From Nocardioides daphniae (lineage in GTDB: Bacteria; Actinomycetota; Actinomycetes; Propionibacteriales; Nocardioidaceae): a DNA stretch of 64,000 nucleotides. Positions 47,415-57,915 of this stretch are shown here, in pieces. Under the pieces are notes generated by a model. The model saw only the letters and a program-made list of their open reading frames with translations, was not told where the DNA came from and ran no database searches. The position numbers and the translations under genes are program-made. The DNA is taken from the NCBI RefSeq assembly GCF_004777465.1, contig NZ_CP038462.1, positions 558,001 to 622,000 on the forward strand, written 5' to 3'. Numbering within the stretch: position 1 is the stretch's first letter; every line of letters begins with the position of its first letter.

Positions 47415-48413
47415 ATGCGTCGTTCCCGCCCCGCCCTGCTCGCTGCCGTGCTCCCCGCCGCGCTCCTGGGCGCCTCGCTCCTCGCCGGCTGCGGCTCGGA
47501 AGAGCCCGCAGCCGACACGGCCGGGTCGGCCAGCGGCTTCCCGGTCACCGTCCGCAACTGCGGCGTCGACGTCACCGTCGACTCAGCGCCCCAGCGGATC
47601 GTCACCATCAAGTCGACGACCACCGAGCTCGTGCTCGCGCTCGGCCTCGGCGACAAGCTGGTCGGCACCGCCTTCCTCGACGGCCCGATCCGTGAGGACC
47701 TCGCCGCCGCGGCCGACGCCGAGCAGATCTCCGACCAGGCGCCCAGCCAGGAGGCCGTCCTGGAGCGTGAGCCCGACCTGGTCTTCGCCGGCTGGGAGTC
47801 CAACCTGGCCGCCGACACCGCCGGTGAGCGCGACACGCTCGCCAAGCTCGGGGTGGCGTCGTACGTCGCTCCCTCGGCCTGCCAGAGCGCCGACGCGCCG
47901 GCGAAGATGACCTATGACCTGCTCTTCGAGGAGTTCGAGGAGGCCGGCCGGCTGCTCGGCGCCCCCGGTGCTGCCACCGATCTCGTCGAGTCGCAGCAGG
48001 CGGCGCTCGACGAGGTCGGCCGCGTGGCCGACGGCACCACTGCGCTGTGGTGGTCGTCGGGCGTCGACACCCCCTTCGTGGGCGGTGGCACCGGCGCCCC
48101 GCAGATGGTGATGGAGCGCGTGGGCCTCACCAACGTCGCCGGCGACGTCGAGAAGACCTGGACCCCGATGGGCTGGGAGGCGATCGTCGACGCCGACCCC
48201 GACGTCATCGTGCTGGTCGACGCCGCCTGGAACACCGCCGACCAGAAGGTCAAGGACCTCGAGGCCAACCCGGCCACCGCACAGATGAAGGCGGTCAAGG
48301 AGAAGCGCTACCTGGTCATCCCGTTCGCCGCCGGGGAGGCCGGGGTCCGCTCCGTCGACGCGGCCGCCGACCTGGTCGAGCAGGCCCGCGACCTGGGTCT
48401 CGCGGTGGAGTGA
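47415..48413 (+). CDS. ABC transporter substrate-binding lipoprotein, putative F420-0 importer type
   Basis: A 332-aa lipoprotein: signal RRSRPALLAAVLPAALL with lipobox LLAGC (Cys near residue 25). The mature protein is a BtuF/FhuD-type binding protein (cluster A-II): FPVTVRNCGVDVTVDSAPQR, VTIKSTTTELVLALGLGDKL, VGTAFLDGP, and a long central helix. KSTTTELVLALGLGDKLVG and AFLDGP resemble the three-gene actinobacterial cassette proposed (TIGR03868/69/73) to import F420-0; the F420-dependent oxidoreductase behind the cassette supports this. A cobalamin or siderophore ligand cannot be excluded. ATG 47415 follows GGAGGAT. Confidence 0.8.
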   Translation: MRRSRPALLAAVLPAALLGASLLAGCGSEEPAADTAGSASGFPVTVRNCGVDVTVDSAPQRIVTIKSTTTELVLALGLGDKLVGTAFLDGPIREDLAAAADAEQISDQAPSQEAVLEREPDLVFAGWESNLAADTAGERDTLAKLGVASYVAPSACQSADAPAKMTYDLLFEEFEEAGRLLGAPGAATDLVESQQAALDEVGRVADGTTALWWSSGVDTPFVGGGTGAPQMVMERVGLTNVAGDVEKTWTPMGWEAIVDADPDVIVLVDAAWNTADQKVKDLEANPATAQMKAVKEKRYLVIPFAAGEAGVRSVDAAADLVEQARDLGLAVE

Positions 48414-48417
48414 CCCG

Positions 48418-49487
48418 ATGGCCCTGCTCACCCCCACGCCCACGCGGACGTCATCACCTCCGGTCGCCCGGAGGGTCGGCCGCGACGACGTCCGCTTCTG
48501 GGCGCTGTGGCTGCCGCTCCTGGTCGTCGCGCTGGTCACCTCGATCGGCGTCGCGGTCACGATCGGCCCGGCCGACCTCGCGGTGGCCGAGGTGTGGCAG
48601 GTCGTCGGGGCCAAGGTCGGGCTCGTCGACTCCGACGTCAGCCTGATCCGTACCGGCATCGTGTGGGAGCTGCGGCTGCCACGCGTGCTCACCGCCGCCG
48701 CGGTCGGGGGAGGGCTGGCCCTCGCCGGCGCGGTGATGCAGGCGCTGACCCGCAACCCGCTGGCCGACCCCTACCTGCTCGGGCTCTCCTCGGGCGCCTC
48801 CACCGGCGCCGTGCTGGTGCTGCTGCTGGGCGTCGCCGCGGCGCTCCCGGTGGCCGCCTTCGCCGGCGCGCTGGCCGCGCTGGTGGTGACGCTGCTGGCC
48901 CGCAGCCTCGGCGAGATCACCCCCAGCCGGACCGTGCTCGCCGGATTGGCGGTCTCCTCCTTCGCCGGCGCGGTCACCTCGCTGCTGATCTTCTGGAACG
49001 CCCGCGGCGACTCCTTCCGGCAGGTGCTCAACTGGATCCTCGGCTCGCTGGCCGGCGCGGACTGGAGCTCGGTCGCCCTCACCTGGGTGGTGCTCGCGGT
49101 CGTCGGGATCCCGCTGGCCCTGCGCGGCCGCGTCCTGGACGCCTTTGCCTTCGGCGACACGGCAGCCGCAGCGCTCGGCGTCGACGTCGGGCGTACGCGG
49201 TGGGTGCTGCTGGTGGCCACCGCACTGCTCACCGGGGCGATGGTGGCGGTCAGCGGCTCCATCGGCTTCGTCGGGCTGGTGCTCCCCAACGCCGTACGCC
49301 TGGTCGTCGGCTTCGACCACCGCCGGCTGCTGCCGCTCACCGTGCTGCTCGGCGCGGTCTTCATGGTCTGGGTCGACACCGCCGCCCGGACGCTCTTCGA
49401 CCCGCGCGAGATCCCGGTCGGCATCATCACCGTGCTGGTCGGGGCGCCGGTCTTCGTGCTGGTCCTGCTGCGTCACCGGGGGCGGGC

Positions 49488-49491
<4 letters not shown>
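48418..49491 (+). CDS. FecCD/BtuC-type ABC permease
   Basis: A 357-aa integral membrane subunit with about ten helices. LRLPRVLTAAAVGGGLALAG and NPLADPYLLGLSSGAS are hallmark FecCD blocks; GDTAAAALGVDVGRTRW is the ATPase-contact (EAA-like) region and GSIGFVGLVLPNAVRLVVG completes the pattern. It forms the channel of the cassette with the binding protein (four-base gap upstream) and the ATPase (ATGA overlap downstream). Confidence 0.88.
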
Positions 49492-50318
<827 letters not shown>

Positions 50319-50413
50319 GCCCGCGCCGGTCGCGCCGAACTTCCGCCGTAGTGGCCCCTGTCTCGCCCGCGACCCCGGCCTAGACTGCGGGCACAGCAAC
50401 GAGGAGGTGCGCC

Positions 50414-51403
50414 GTGGGGCGCGTGGGTTACGTGGTGCCGGTGGACGCGGTCTCGCCGCGCGAGGCCGTCGACCTGGCCCGCCTCGCCGAGCAGGCCGGC
50501 TTCTCCGGCGTGATGGCGGCCGACATCTTCCAGCCCTGGCTGCCGAGCCTCGGCCAGGCCCCCAACGTCTGGCCGTTGCTGGGTGCGCTGGCCGAGCACA
50601 CCACCGGTGACTTCGGCGCCGGCATGGTCGCCGCCGGTGGGCGCCAGCACCCAGCCGCGATCGCGCAGGCAGCTGCGACCCTGGCGGCGCTGCACCCCGG
50701 CCGCCACTGGCTCTCGCTCGGTGGCGGCGAGGCGCTGCACGAGCACGTCACCGGCGGCTACTGGCCGGAGGCGCCCGAGCGGATCGCCCGACTCTTCGAG
50801 GCCGTCGACCTGATCAAGCGGCTCTTCGCCGGGTCGCTGGCGGGGCGCGACGTCCGCTACGAGGGGGAGCGGTTCCAGCTGGAGTCGGCCCGCCTGTGGA
50901 CCATGCCCGAGCGGGCGCCGTCGGTGCTGGTGGCGACGTCGGGCCCGGTCACCGCGCGCCGCGCCGGGCGGCAGGCCGACGGGCTCCTGGCCGTCGCCGT
51001 GCAGCCGGCCCAGGCCGCGCAGGTGCTCGAGCGTTTCCGGGAGGGGGCCCGCGAGGTGGGCAAGGACCCGGCCACGATGCCGGCCTGGCTCCACCTCAAC
51101 GTGAGCTGGGCGGCGACCGACGACGAGGCCGCGGCTGGCGTCGTCGAGCGCTACCCGATGGCGGCGATGCGTTTTGCTCGCGGCGACCTGCGCTCCCCGC
51201 ACGTGGTCGAGCAGATCGCCAAGCTGGTCCGCCCAGAGGACTTCCCCGGGCGGCTCCCGGTGAGTGCCGACCCGGCCGTGCACCTCGGCGAGATCAAGGC
51301 CTACCTCGACCTCGGCTTCGACCGGGTCTTCGTGCACCACGTCGGCGTCAACCAGGTGGCGTTCCTGGAGGCCTTCGGGCGCGACGTGCTGCCGTACGTC
51401 TGA
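50414..51403 (+). CDS. F420-dependent LLM-class oxidoreductase
   Basis: A 329-aa TIM-barrel enzyme of the luciferase-like superfamily, F420-dependent glucose-6-phosphate dehydrogenase-related branch. GYVVPVDAVSPREAVDLARL, EQAGFSGVMAADIFQPWLP, ALHPGRHWLSLGGGEALHEH and VLVATSGPVTARRAGRQADG are the F420/phosphate-binding blocks, with Asp-Ile-Phe-Gln-Pro-Trp replacing the substrate-contact DHxxPW. It would transfer hydride between F420 and an unknown substrate. GTG 50414 follows a strong GAGGAGG. A TAGACT -10 lies at 50381-50386. Its place after the putative F420-0 importer suggests a shared role. Confidence 0.85.
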   Translation: MGRVGYVVPVDAVSPREAVDLARLAEQAGFSGVMAADIFQPWLPSLGQAPNVWPLLGALAEHTTGDFGAGMVAAGGRQHPAAIAQAAATLAALHPGRHWLSLGGGEALHEHVTGGYWPEAPERIARLFEAVDLIKRLFAGSLAGRDVRYEGERFQLESARLWTMPERAPSVLVATSGPVTARRAGRQADGLLAVAVQPAQAAQVLERFREGAREVGKDPATMPAWLHLNVSWAATDDEAAAGVVERYPMAAMRFARGDLRSPHVVEQIAKLVRPEDFPGRLPVSADPAVHLGEIKAYLDLGFDRVFVHHVGVNQVAFLEAFGRDVLPYV

Positions 51404-51413
51404 CTCCGTCGTC

Positions 51414-51478
51414 CCCGCCAGTGGTCACTTGGTGGCCGTGGCGAGCCGTTGCGCACCCATTAACTGACCACTGGCGGG
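51414..51478. terminator. Long inverted repeat between convergent genes
   Basis: Perfect 14-bp arms (51414-51427 and 51465-51478) separated by 37 bases, lying between the convergent oxidoreductase and YhgE/Pip genes. Could terminate both, but the long spacer and a third copy of the arm inside the ATPase gene suggest a repeated element rather than a simple terminator. Confidence 0.55.
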
Positions 51479-51486
51479 TCACCGGG

Positions 51487-53697
51487 TCAGGCCGCCGCCG
51501 CGACCTCACGGCGGACGGCAGCCACGGACGTACGCCGGGCGCGGCTCGCCGCGACCGTGCTCAGCGCGACGCCGAAGACGGCCCAGGTCAGCAGCCCAGC
51601 GACACCGGCCGCGCTGCCGGAGCCGTTGAGTGCCCAGTCGAAGAGGTCACCGGCCAGCGGCACCGGGAGCACGGCGTGCAGGGTACGCACGACGCCGGGC
51701 GCCGCGTCGATCGGCAGGAAGCCCGACGAGGCGACGACCTGGAGTGCGGTCACGGCGACGAGCACGACCCAGCCCGTACGCTCGCCGAACGCCGCCACGC
51801 ACGCCTGGGTCAGCGCGACGAAGGCGACCACGACGGTCGGCGCGACGAGCAGTGCCAGGGCCCACGGGTGCGCCGGCGCGGAGCCGAGCCACGCGGCGCC
51901 GGCCAGCACCAGGGCGGCCTGGACGGCGACGACGACCAGTCCCGCGACGAGCCCTGCCGCCATCACCCGGGTGGCGCGGCCGGCGCGGGCGAGCCGGGTC
52001 GGGGAGAGCGCGGGGACGGCCAGGTAGGTGGTGAAGGCGCCCAGCCACAGCACGAGGGCGACCACGACCGGGGCGACGCTGTCGCGGGCCTCGATCGGGG
52101 AGGCGTCGTCGACGGCGGCCACCACGGGCTGGGCGATCGCCTCGGCGTCGGACTGCTGCTTCTCGGCGTCGGAGCGCGGCACGGCCTCGGCGCCGTCGCG
52201 CAGCCCCTTCGCCAGGTCGCCGATGCCGCCGCGCAGGCGGCTGGCGCCGTCGTCGAGCTGAGCGGTGCCGCCGGCGAGTTCGTCGGCGCCCTCGGCCAGC
52301 CGGCCGGAGCCGTCGCTCAGCTCGCGGGCACCGGCGGCGGCCTTGCCGGTCGCGCCGGTCAGCTTCTGCGCGCCACCGGCCAGCTCCGAGGAGCCGGACT
52401 TGAGGCGGCGCGACCCGGCGCGGGCCTCGCCCACGCCCTTCGACAGTGAGGCAGCACCTCCGGCGAGCTGGTCAGCACCGTCGGCGAGCTCGTCGGCGCC
52501 GGAGGCCAGCGACGTCGCGCCGGCCGAGAGGCGGCCGATGCCGGCGGTGAGCTCGGGGGCGGTGCCGGCGAGCGTACGAGCGCCGTCACGCAGCTGCGCC
52601 GAGCCGTCGACCAGCGCGTCGGCGTTCGCGCCGTCGGCGCCGAGGGCAGCCTCGGTCCCGGCGCAGAGTGCCGTGAAGGACGCGGCGGCCGGGGTGGAGC
52701 AGACGGTTCCCCAGCCGCGGAGCACCTGGGCCCAGCCGGCGACGCCGGTGGCGACCTGGTCAGCGCCTGCGGCCAGCTGGTCAGCCTGCCCCGGCAGGCC
52801 GCTGGTCTGGTCGTCGAGCGTGCTGAGTCCGTCGGCGAGGTCGCCCGCGCCGGTGGCCAGCGTCGAGGCGCCGTCGGCCAGGTCGCGGTTGCCCTGGGCG
52901 ACCCGGTCGGCCCCGCCGCCGAGCTGGGCCAGTCCGCCGTCGAGCTGGGCTGCGCCCGAGGCGAGCGAGCGGGTGCCCTGGCTGAGGTCGGAGGCGCCCC
53001 GGTCGAGCTGTCCGAGCCCGGTGCTGAGCTCGCGCGCGCCACCCGACAGGGTGCCCGCGCCGTCGGCGAGCTCGCCCGCGCCACCGGCCAGGGCGCTGGT
53101 GCCGTTGGCCAGCTGGTCGGCGCCGTCGGCGAGCTGGTCGGCGCCGTCGGCGGCCTCGTCGAGGCGTCCGCCGAGCTCGCTGGTCTGGCCGTAGAGGCCG
53201 GCCAGGTAGGTGGTGGTGATCTGACGGCCGAGGCGCGCGGCGGCGACCTCGCCGACGTCGCGGCTGATCGCGCCCACGACGGTGCCGTCGGCGCCGTCGG
53301 TGCTGACCGTGATTTGGGCCTGCTCGGGCTCGTTGCGGGTCATCCCGGCGAGCGTCGCGGAGAAGTCCTCGGGGATGGTGATGACGGCGTGGTAGGTGCC
53401 GTCGGCCAGGCCGTCGGCCGCCGTCTCGGCGGAGGCCAGGCGCCACGCCATGGTGGCGTCGGCGTCCTCGTCGGGGGCGGTCAGACCGGCCGCGAGCAGG
53501 CGGCCGCCGGCGATGGTGGTCTTCTCCTCGCCCTTCCCGGTGGTGACGGGGGAGTCGAGGTTGACGACCGCCGCGGGCAGGTCGGTCGCGCCCTCGACCC
53601 GGTCGCCGACCGAGGTGAGCGCGACGCCGCCGACCAGCGCCGGCAGCAGCAGAGCGGCGACGAGCGCGCCACGGTTGCGGGGGGTGGGGATGCTCAT
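51487..53697 (-). CDS. YhgE/Pip family membrane protein
   Basis: A 736-aa protein of the YhgE/phage-infection-protein type, related to ABC-2 permeases. One N-terminal helix (GALVAALLLPALVGGVALTS), an extracytoplasmic region with AVVNLDSPV and GTYHAVITIPEDFS, then from about residue 150 to 480 a run of heptad-like repeats (G-A-x-x-L-A-x / D-G-A-D-Q-L-A), predicted as a long coiled or beta-helical stalk, and five or six C-terminal helices (SVAPVVVALVLWLGAFTTYL). Members are linked to secretion and envelope functions. It is coupled by ATGA to the MMPL gene upstream, so both are probably under the divergent TetR regulator. Confidence 0.85.
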   Translation of the reverse strand: MSIPTPRNRGALVAALLLPALVGGVALTSVGDRVEGATDLPAAVVNLDSPVTTGKGEEKTTIAGGRLLAAGLTAPDEDADATMAWRLASAETAADGLADGTYHAVITIPEDFSATLAGMTRNEPEQAQITVSTDGADGTVVGAISRDVGEVAAARLGRQITTTYLAGLYGQTSELGGRLDEAADGADQLADGADQLANGTSALAGGAGELADGAGTLSGGARELSTGLGQLDRGASDLSQGTRSLASGAAQLDGGLAQLGGGADRVAQGNRDLADGASTLATGAGDLADGLSTLDDQTSGLPGQADQLAAGADQVATGVAGWAQVLRGWGTVCSTPAAASFTALCAGTEAALGADGANADALVDGSAQLRDGARTLAGTAPELTAGIGRLSAGATSLASGADELADGADQLAGGAASLSKGVGEARAGSRRLKSGSSELAGGAQKLTGATGKAAAGARELSDGSGRLAEGADELAGGTAQLDDGASRLRGGIGDLAKGLRDGAEAVPRSDAEKQQSDAEAIAQPVVAAVDDASPIEARDSVAPVVVALVLWLGAFTTYLAVPALSPTRLARAGRATRVMAAGLVAGLVVVAVQAALVLAGAAWLGSAPAHPWALALLVAPTVVVAFVALTQACVAAFGERTGWVVLVAVTALQVVASSGFLPIDAAPGVVRTLHAVLPVPLAGDLFDWALNGSGSAAGVAGLLTWAVFGVALSTVAASRARRTSVAAVRREVAAAA

Positions 53698-56373
53698 GCG
53701 TGCGCCTTTCGGGGGGCAACGGTCGTGAGGACGAGGTGGCCGTCCGCCGGCACGGTGGGCGGGGCGTCGGAGCCGGCGACGACGGCGGTCCCGGCCTCGG
53801 TGAGGGCGGCGAGCTGGGCCCACCGCTCCTCGCGCACCTCGCGGGGGACGGCAGGGTGGTCGACGTCGTCGACGACGACCAGCGGGGTGCCGGCGGGCAG
53901 GTCGGCCAGCGTCCGGCTGCCCGGCCAGGCCGGGAAGAACCACGCCTGCGAGCGGACCTGCGCCGACTCCTCGGCAGCAGTCGGTCGAGCACCATCAGGG
54001 TGCCGCCGTGGGTGGGCATCCGGCCGGCGAGCGCGGCCAGCAGGGAGCGGCGCCACAGCCGGTCGTCGCCGCGGACGACGTGCAGTGAGCCCGGGCGTAC
54101 GACCAGGTCGACGGGGGTGCCCAGCTCGCGGTTGTGCTCGTCGGTGATCTTGACGCCGACGGCGCGCACGGCGCCTCGCCGTGGGCGGCGACCCACTCCT
54201 CGTGGGCGACGTGGTGGGCCAGGCCCTCACCCTCGACGTCGAGGTGGGGGAGGGTGCGCTCGAGGGTCTTCGGCAGCCACCAGGCCTTGTCGCCGAGCAG
54301 CGCCATCACGGCCGGCACGAGCGTCATGCGCACGATGAAGGCGTCGACGAATACGCCGACCGCGAGCCCGACGGCCATCGGCTTGATGACGGAGTCGCCG
54401 TGCGGCACGAAGGCCGCGAAGACGGCGATCATGATGATCGCGGCGGCGGTGACGACGCGGGCGCTGGCGGTGAAGCCGGTGGTGATGGCGCGCTGGGCGT
54501 CGCCGGTGTGCACGTACTCCTCGCGCATCCGGGAGACCAGGAAGACCTCGTAGTCCATCGCCAGGCCGAAAAGCACGCCCATCAGGATGATCGGCAGGAA
54601 CGAGATCACCGGGCCGACCTTGGCGACGTTGAGCGCCTCGGCGAACCAGCCGTACTCGAAGATCGCGGCGACGACGCCGAAGGAGGCGAGCACCGACAGC
54701 AGGTAGCCGACGGTGGCCTTGACCGGCACGGCGATCGAGCGGAAGACGATGGTCAGCAGGATCATCGACAGGCCGACGACGACCACGCCGAAGGGCAGCA
54801 GGGCGGCGCCGAGCTTGTCGGAGACGTCGATGGTGACGGCGGTCTGGCCGGTCACGATCACGTCGGAGACCTCGTACTCGTCCTCGAGCTCGTCGCCGAG
54901 GTCGCGCAGCGCGCGGACCAGGTCGGCGGTCGCGGGGTCGGTCTGCCCGGTCTCGGGGACCACCTGGATCACCGCCAGGTCGGCGTTGGGGTTGGGCGTG
55001 GCCATCGGCACCGACGCGACGCCGGGGACCTTCTCGATCTCGGCCTTGAGGTCCTCGACGACGCCGATCGGGTCGGTGCTGCGGATGATGTCGCCGGTGA
55101 CCAGCAGCGGGCCGTTGAAGCCCGGGCCGAAGGCGTCGGCGACGAGGTCGTAGGTGACGCGCGGCGCGGTGCCCGGGTCCTTGGTGCCGTTGTCGGGCAG
55201 GCCGAGGGCGAGGTCCTTGGCGGGGATCGCGAGCACGCCCAGCACCAGGACGGTGACCGCGACGGTGAGCGCGGGGACCTTGGTCGCGACGCGCACCCAG
55301 CGGGCGCCGAGCGTACGCTGCGTGGCCGGGTCGGCGGTGGCGCGCACGGCCGCGCGGGACCCCGGCTTCGGGCGCATCTTCTCGCCCAGCGCAGCGAGGA
55401 CCGCGGGCACCAGGGTGATCGCGACGACGACCGCGACGGCGACACCGGCGGCGGCGGCCAGGCCCATCACGGTGAGGAACGGGATACGGGCCACGACCAG
55501 ACCGCAGAGCGCGATGACGACGGTGGCGCCCGCGAAGATGACGGCGCTGCCGGCGGTGGCGACCGACCGGGCGACCGACTCGCGCACGGCCATGCCCTGG
55601 GCGAGCTGGGTGCGGTGACGGTAGACGATGAAGAGGGCGTAGTCGATGCCGACCGCGAGGCCGATCATCAGCGCCAGCGTCGGGGTGGTCGAGGTGATCG
55701 TGGTGACCTTGGCGACGGCCAGCAGGCCGGCCATGGTGACGCCCACGCCGACGACGGCGGTGAGGATCGGGAGGCCGGCGGCGAGCATCGAGCCGAAGGT
55801 GATGGCCAGGACGACCAGCGCGACGACGATGCCGAGGCCCTCGGTGGGGCTGATCGCGACGGAGGTGGTGGTGAAGACGCCGCCGCCGAGGTGCACGTCG
55901 AGCTCGCTGCCCTCGGGCAGGGTCGCGGCCTCCTCGAGCGCGGGCACGGTGTCGGCGTCGAGCTCGTCGAGCTTCACGTCGAGCAGCACCTGGGCGAGGG
56001 CGTAGCGGCCGTCCTCGGCGAGGTTGTACTCGTTGCCCTTCGCCAGCGGGTCGACGACCGTGGCGACGTGGTCGACGCCCTCGATGGCGTCGAGCACGCT
56101 GCGTACGTCGTCGGCGTGGTCGGCGACCGTCTCGCCCTCGGGCGCGACGAAGAGGAGCTGTCCGCTGGTGCCCGCCAGGAGGGGGAAGCGCTCGTCGAGC
56201 TGGTCAATGCCGGTCTGGGCCTCGGTGCCGGGGATGGAGAGGTCCTCCTGCAGCTGGCCGCCGAGGGCGGCGGCAGCGCCGCCGAGGGCGGCGAGGAGCA
56301 CGACCCAGCCGATGATCACCCAGCGGGCGGAGGCGGCTGCGGCACGACCGAGACGATAGAGGTAGGAAGACAC
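53694..56373 (-). CDS. MMPL (RND-type) transporter with degenerate ABC-ATPase-like C-terminus (two frameshifts)
   Basis: About 893 aa after adding one base at each of two sites (near 54170-54175 and 53968-53976). Residues 1-720 are an MMPL transporter with two blocks of six helices (GRAAAASARWVIIGWVVLLAAL, GLAVGIDYALFIVYRHRTQ, GVLFGLAMDYEVFLVSRMRE with the conserved Gly-Asp-Tyr motifs). The rest (KITDEHNRELGTPVDLVVRP, SLHVVRGDDRLWRRSLLAAL, TLMVLDRLLP, GTPLVVVDDVDHPAVPREVR) follows the order of an ABC ATPase, but Walker A reads GDDRLWRRSL, without Gly-Lys-Ser. So it is probably a non-catalytic regulatory domain. GTG start at 56373, next to the operator pair. Exports lipids or drugs in related bacteria. 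Confidence 0.78.
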
Positions 56374-56376
56374 GTT

Positions 56377-56410
56377 CAATACGTTACTGTATTGGATACA
56401 AAAGCGTATC
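56377..56410. promoter_or_regulatory. Paired ATAC-N6-GTAT operators between MMPL and TetR genes
   Basis: CAATAC-N6-GTATTG (56377-56394) is directly followed by GATAC-N6-GTATC (56395-56410). Both share ATAC-N6-GTAT. They lie between the divergent start codons (56373 and 56428), the usual place for a TetR-family operator. The region is markedly AT-rich compared with its surroundings. Confidence 0.75.
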
Positions 56411-56427
56411 GGTGGGAGGCTGTGACG

Positions 56428-57084
56428 GTGAGCACTCGTGAGCAGAAGGGGCGTGCGGTCGCACCGTCGCGCGCCCACCGCAGCAGGGAGAATACCCGCG
56501 AGCGCCTGCTCGAGGCCGCCGTCGACGTCTTCGTCGAGAAGGGGCTGAAGCGGGTCACCGTCGACGACCTGGTGCAGGCGGCCGGGTTCACCCGCGGCGC
56601 CTTCTACTCCAACTTCGACAGCGTCGACGAGGTCTTCTTCGAGGTCTTCCGCCGCCGGGCCACTGCGATGATCGACCACGCGCGCGCCGCCATCGCTGCT
56701 GTGCCCGACGAGGAGTTCGACGTCGCCTTCGTCGGTCGGCTGATCGACGAGATGACCGTGCCCGGCGACCCGTGGGTGGTGCTGCACGCGGAGTTCACGC
56801 TCTTCGCGGTGCGCAACACCGACGCCCGCGTCGTGCTCGACGCCTACTCCGAGACCATGCGCGCCGAGCTGGCCGACCTGATCGGGGAGGTGCTCCGTCG
56901 GCTGGGGCGCCGCCCGGCCGTGCCGCTGCCGCAGCTGGCCCAAGTGGTCTCGGCGCTGCAGATCCACTCGGCACTGCTGGCGCAGACCGGTGATCCGGTG
57001 CTGACCGACGGGACGCTGGGGGCGAAGGGCATGAGCGAGGAGCTCGTACGACGTCTGGTGCTGGGGTTCAGCGAGCCGGAGTGA
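56428..57084 (+). CDS. TetR-family transcriptional regulator
   Basis: A 218-aa repressor-type protein. The N-terminal helix-turn-helix is TRERLLEAAVDVFVEKGLKR, VTVDDLVQAAGFTRGAFYSNF, a close match to the TetR_N consensus (GFTRGAFYSNFDS), followed by an all-helical ligand domain. It is divergent from the MMPL/YhgE exporter pair and probably represses it; the twin operators just upstream support this. GTG 56428 was chosen because GGGAGG is 8 bases upstream; GTG 56422 is too close to it. The next gene starts 99 bases downstream with its own control region. Confidence 0.88.
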   Translation: MSTREQKGRAVAPSRAHRSRENTRERLLEAAVDVFVEKGLKRVTVDDLVQAAGFTRGAFYSNFDSVDEVFFEVFRRRATAMIDHARAAIAAVPDEEFDVAFVGRLIDEMTVPGDPWVVLHAEFTLFAVRNTDARVVLDAYSETMRAELADLIGEVLRRLGRRPAVPLPQLAQVVSALQIHSALLAQTGDPVLTDGTLGAKGMSEELVRRLVLGFSEPE

Positions 57085-57143
57085 GGCCCGGGGCTGAGCT
57101 CGCCCGCACGATTCGAGGGGTGGAGCACGTCACCATCTCGGTC

Positions 57144-57174
57144 TATGATGATCATCAATTGATCTCGATCGAGA
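57144..57174 (+). promoter_or_regulatory. Three consecutive palindromes and -10 element before npdG
   Basis: TGATGATCATCA (57146-57157), ATCAATTGAT (57154-57163) and TCTCGATCGAGA (57163-57174) are each perfect palindromes, packed end to end. TATGAT (57144-57149) is a credible -10. A regulator bound here would sit on the transcription start of npdG. Confidence 0.6.
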
Positions 57175-57182
57175 GGGTGCCC

Positions 57183-57851
57183 ATGAACACCGACCTGACC
57201 GGCAAGACCATCGCTGTCCTCGGCGGCACCGGACCCCAGGGGCGGGGCCTGGCTCGTCGTTTCGCCACGGCCGGCCTGAGCGTGGTGATCGGCTCGCGCG
57301 GCGCGGAGAAGGCGGAGAAGGTCGCGGCCGAGCTGGCCGAGGCGACCGGTGGTGCGGTGACGGGTGCGGCGAACGCTGACGCGGCTGCGGCGGGCGACGT
57401 GGTGCTGGTCGTGGTGCCGTGGGACGGTCACAAGGAGCTGCTCACCGAGCTGAAGCCGGTGCTGGAGGGCAAGATCGTGGTTGACTGCGTCAATCCGCTG
57501 GGTTTCGACAAGCAGGGTCCGTTCGCCCTGCAGGTCGAGGAGGGCTCGGCGACCCAGCAGGCCGCGGCGATCCTGACCGAGTCGACGGTGGTGGGTGCGT
57601 TCCACAACGTGAGTGCGGTGTTGCTGGAGGACCCGGAGGTCGAGTCGATCGACTGCGACGTGCTGGTGCTGGGCGACGAGCGCGAGGCCACCGACCTGGT
57701 CCAGGCGCTGGCCGACACGGTCCCGGGGATGCGGGGGGTCTACGGCGGTCGTCGTCGCAACGCGCACCAGGTGGAGGCGTTCACGGCCAACCTGATTGCG
57801 ATGAACAAGCGCTACAAGGCGCACGCGGGGGTCAGGGTCACCGACGTGTGA
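57183..57851 (+). CDS. npdG: NADPH-dependent F420 reductase
   Basis: A 222-aa Rossmann enzyme (F420:NADP oxidoreductase). TIAVLGGTGPQGRGLARRFA is the NADP loop, followed by VVIGSRGAEKAEKVAAEL (Ser-Arg for the 2'-phosphate), VVLVVVPWDGHKELL, VVDCVNPLGFDKQGPF and VVGAFHNVSAVLL, the diagnostic NpdG blocks. It passes hydride between NADPH and F420, so it complements the F420-dependent oxidoreductase and putative F420-0 importer a few kilobases away. ATG 57183 follows GAGAGGG. Confidence 0.9.
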   Translation: MNTDLTGKTIAVLGGTGPQGRGLARRFATAGLSVVIGSRGAEKAEKVAAELAEATGGAVTGAANADAAAAGDVVLVVVPWDGHKELLTELKPVLEGKIVVDCVNPLGFDKQGPFALQVEEGSATQQAAAILTESTVVGAFHNVSAVLLEDPEVESIDCDVLVLGDEREATDLVQALADTVPGMRGVYGGRRRNAHQVEAFTANLIAMNKRYKAHAGVRVTDV

Positions 57852-57870
57852 CCGCTGAGCCGCTGACACG

Positions 57871-57909
57871 CGTCGGCCCCCTCGCACCCCACGGGCGAGG
57901 GGGCCGACG
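57871..57909. terminator. Bidirectional terminator between npdG and fdxA
   Basis: Perfect 15-bp arms (57871-57885, 57895-57909) with a 9-base loop between the convergent npdG and fdxA genes. Confidence 0.88.
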
Positions 57910-57915
57910 TACGTC

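Noticed and set aside
54181..56427. Very long plus-strand frame leading into the TetR gene
   Set aside because: Antisense to the MMPL gene, composed of Asp/His/Arg/Gly strings typical of GC-rich shadow frames. The TetR domain begins only at 56428, after its ribosome site.
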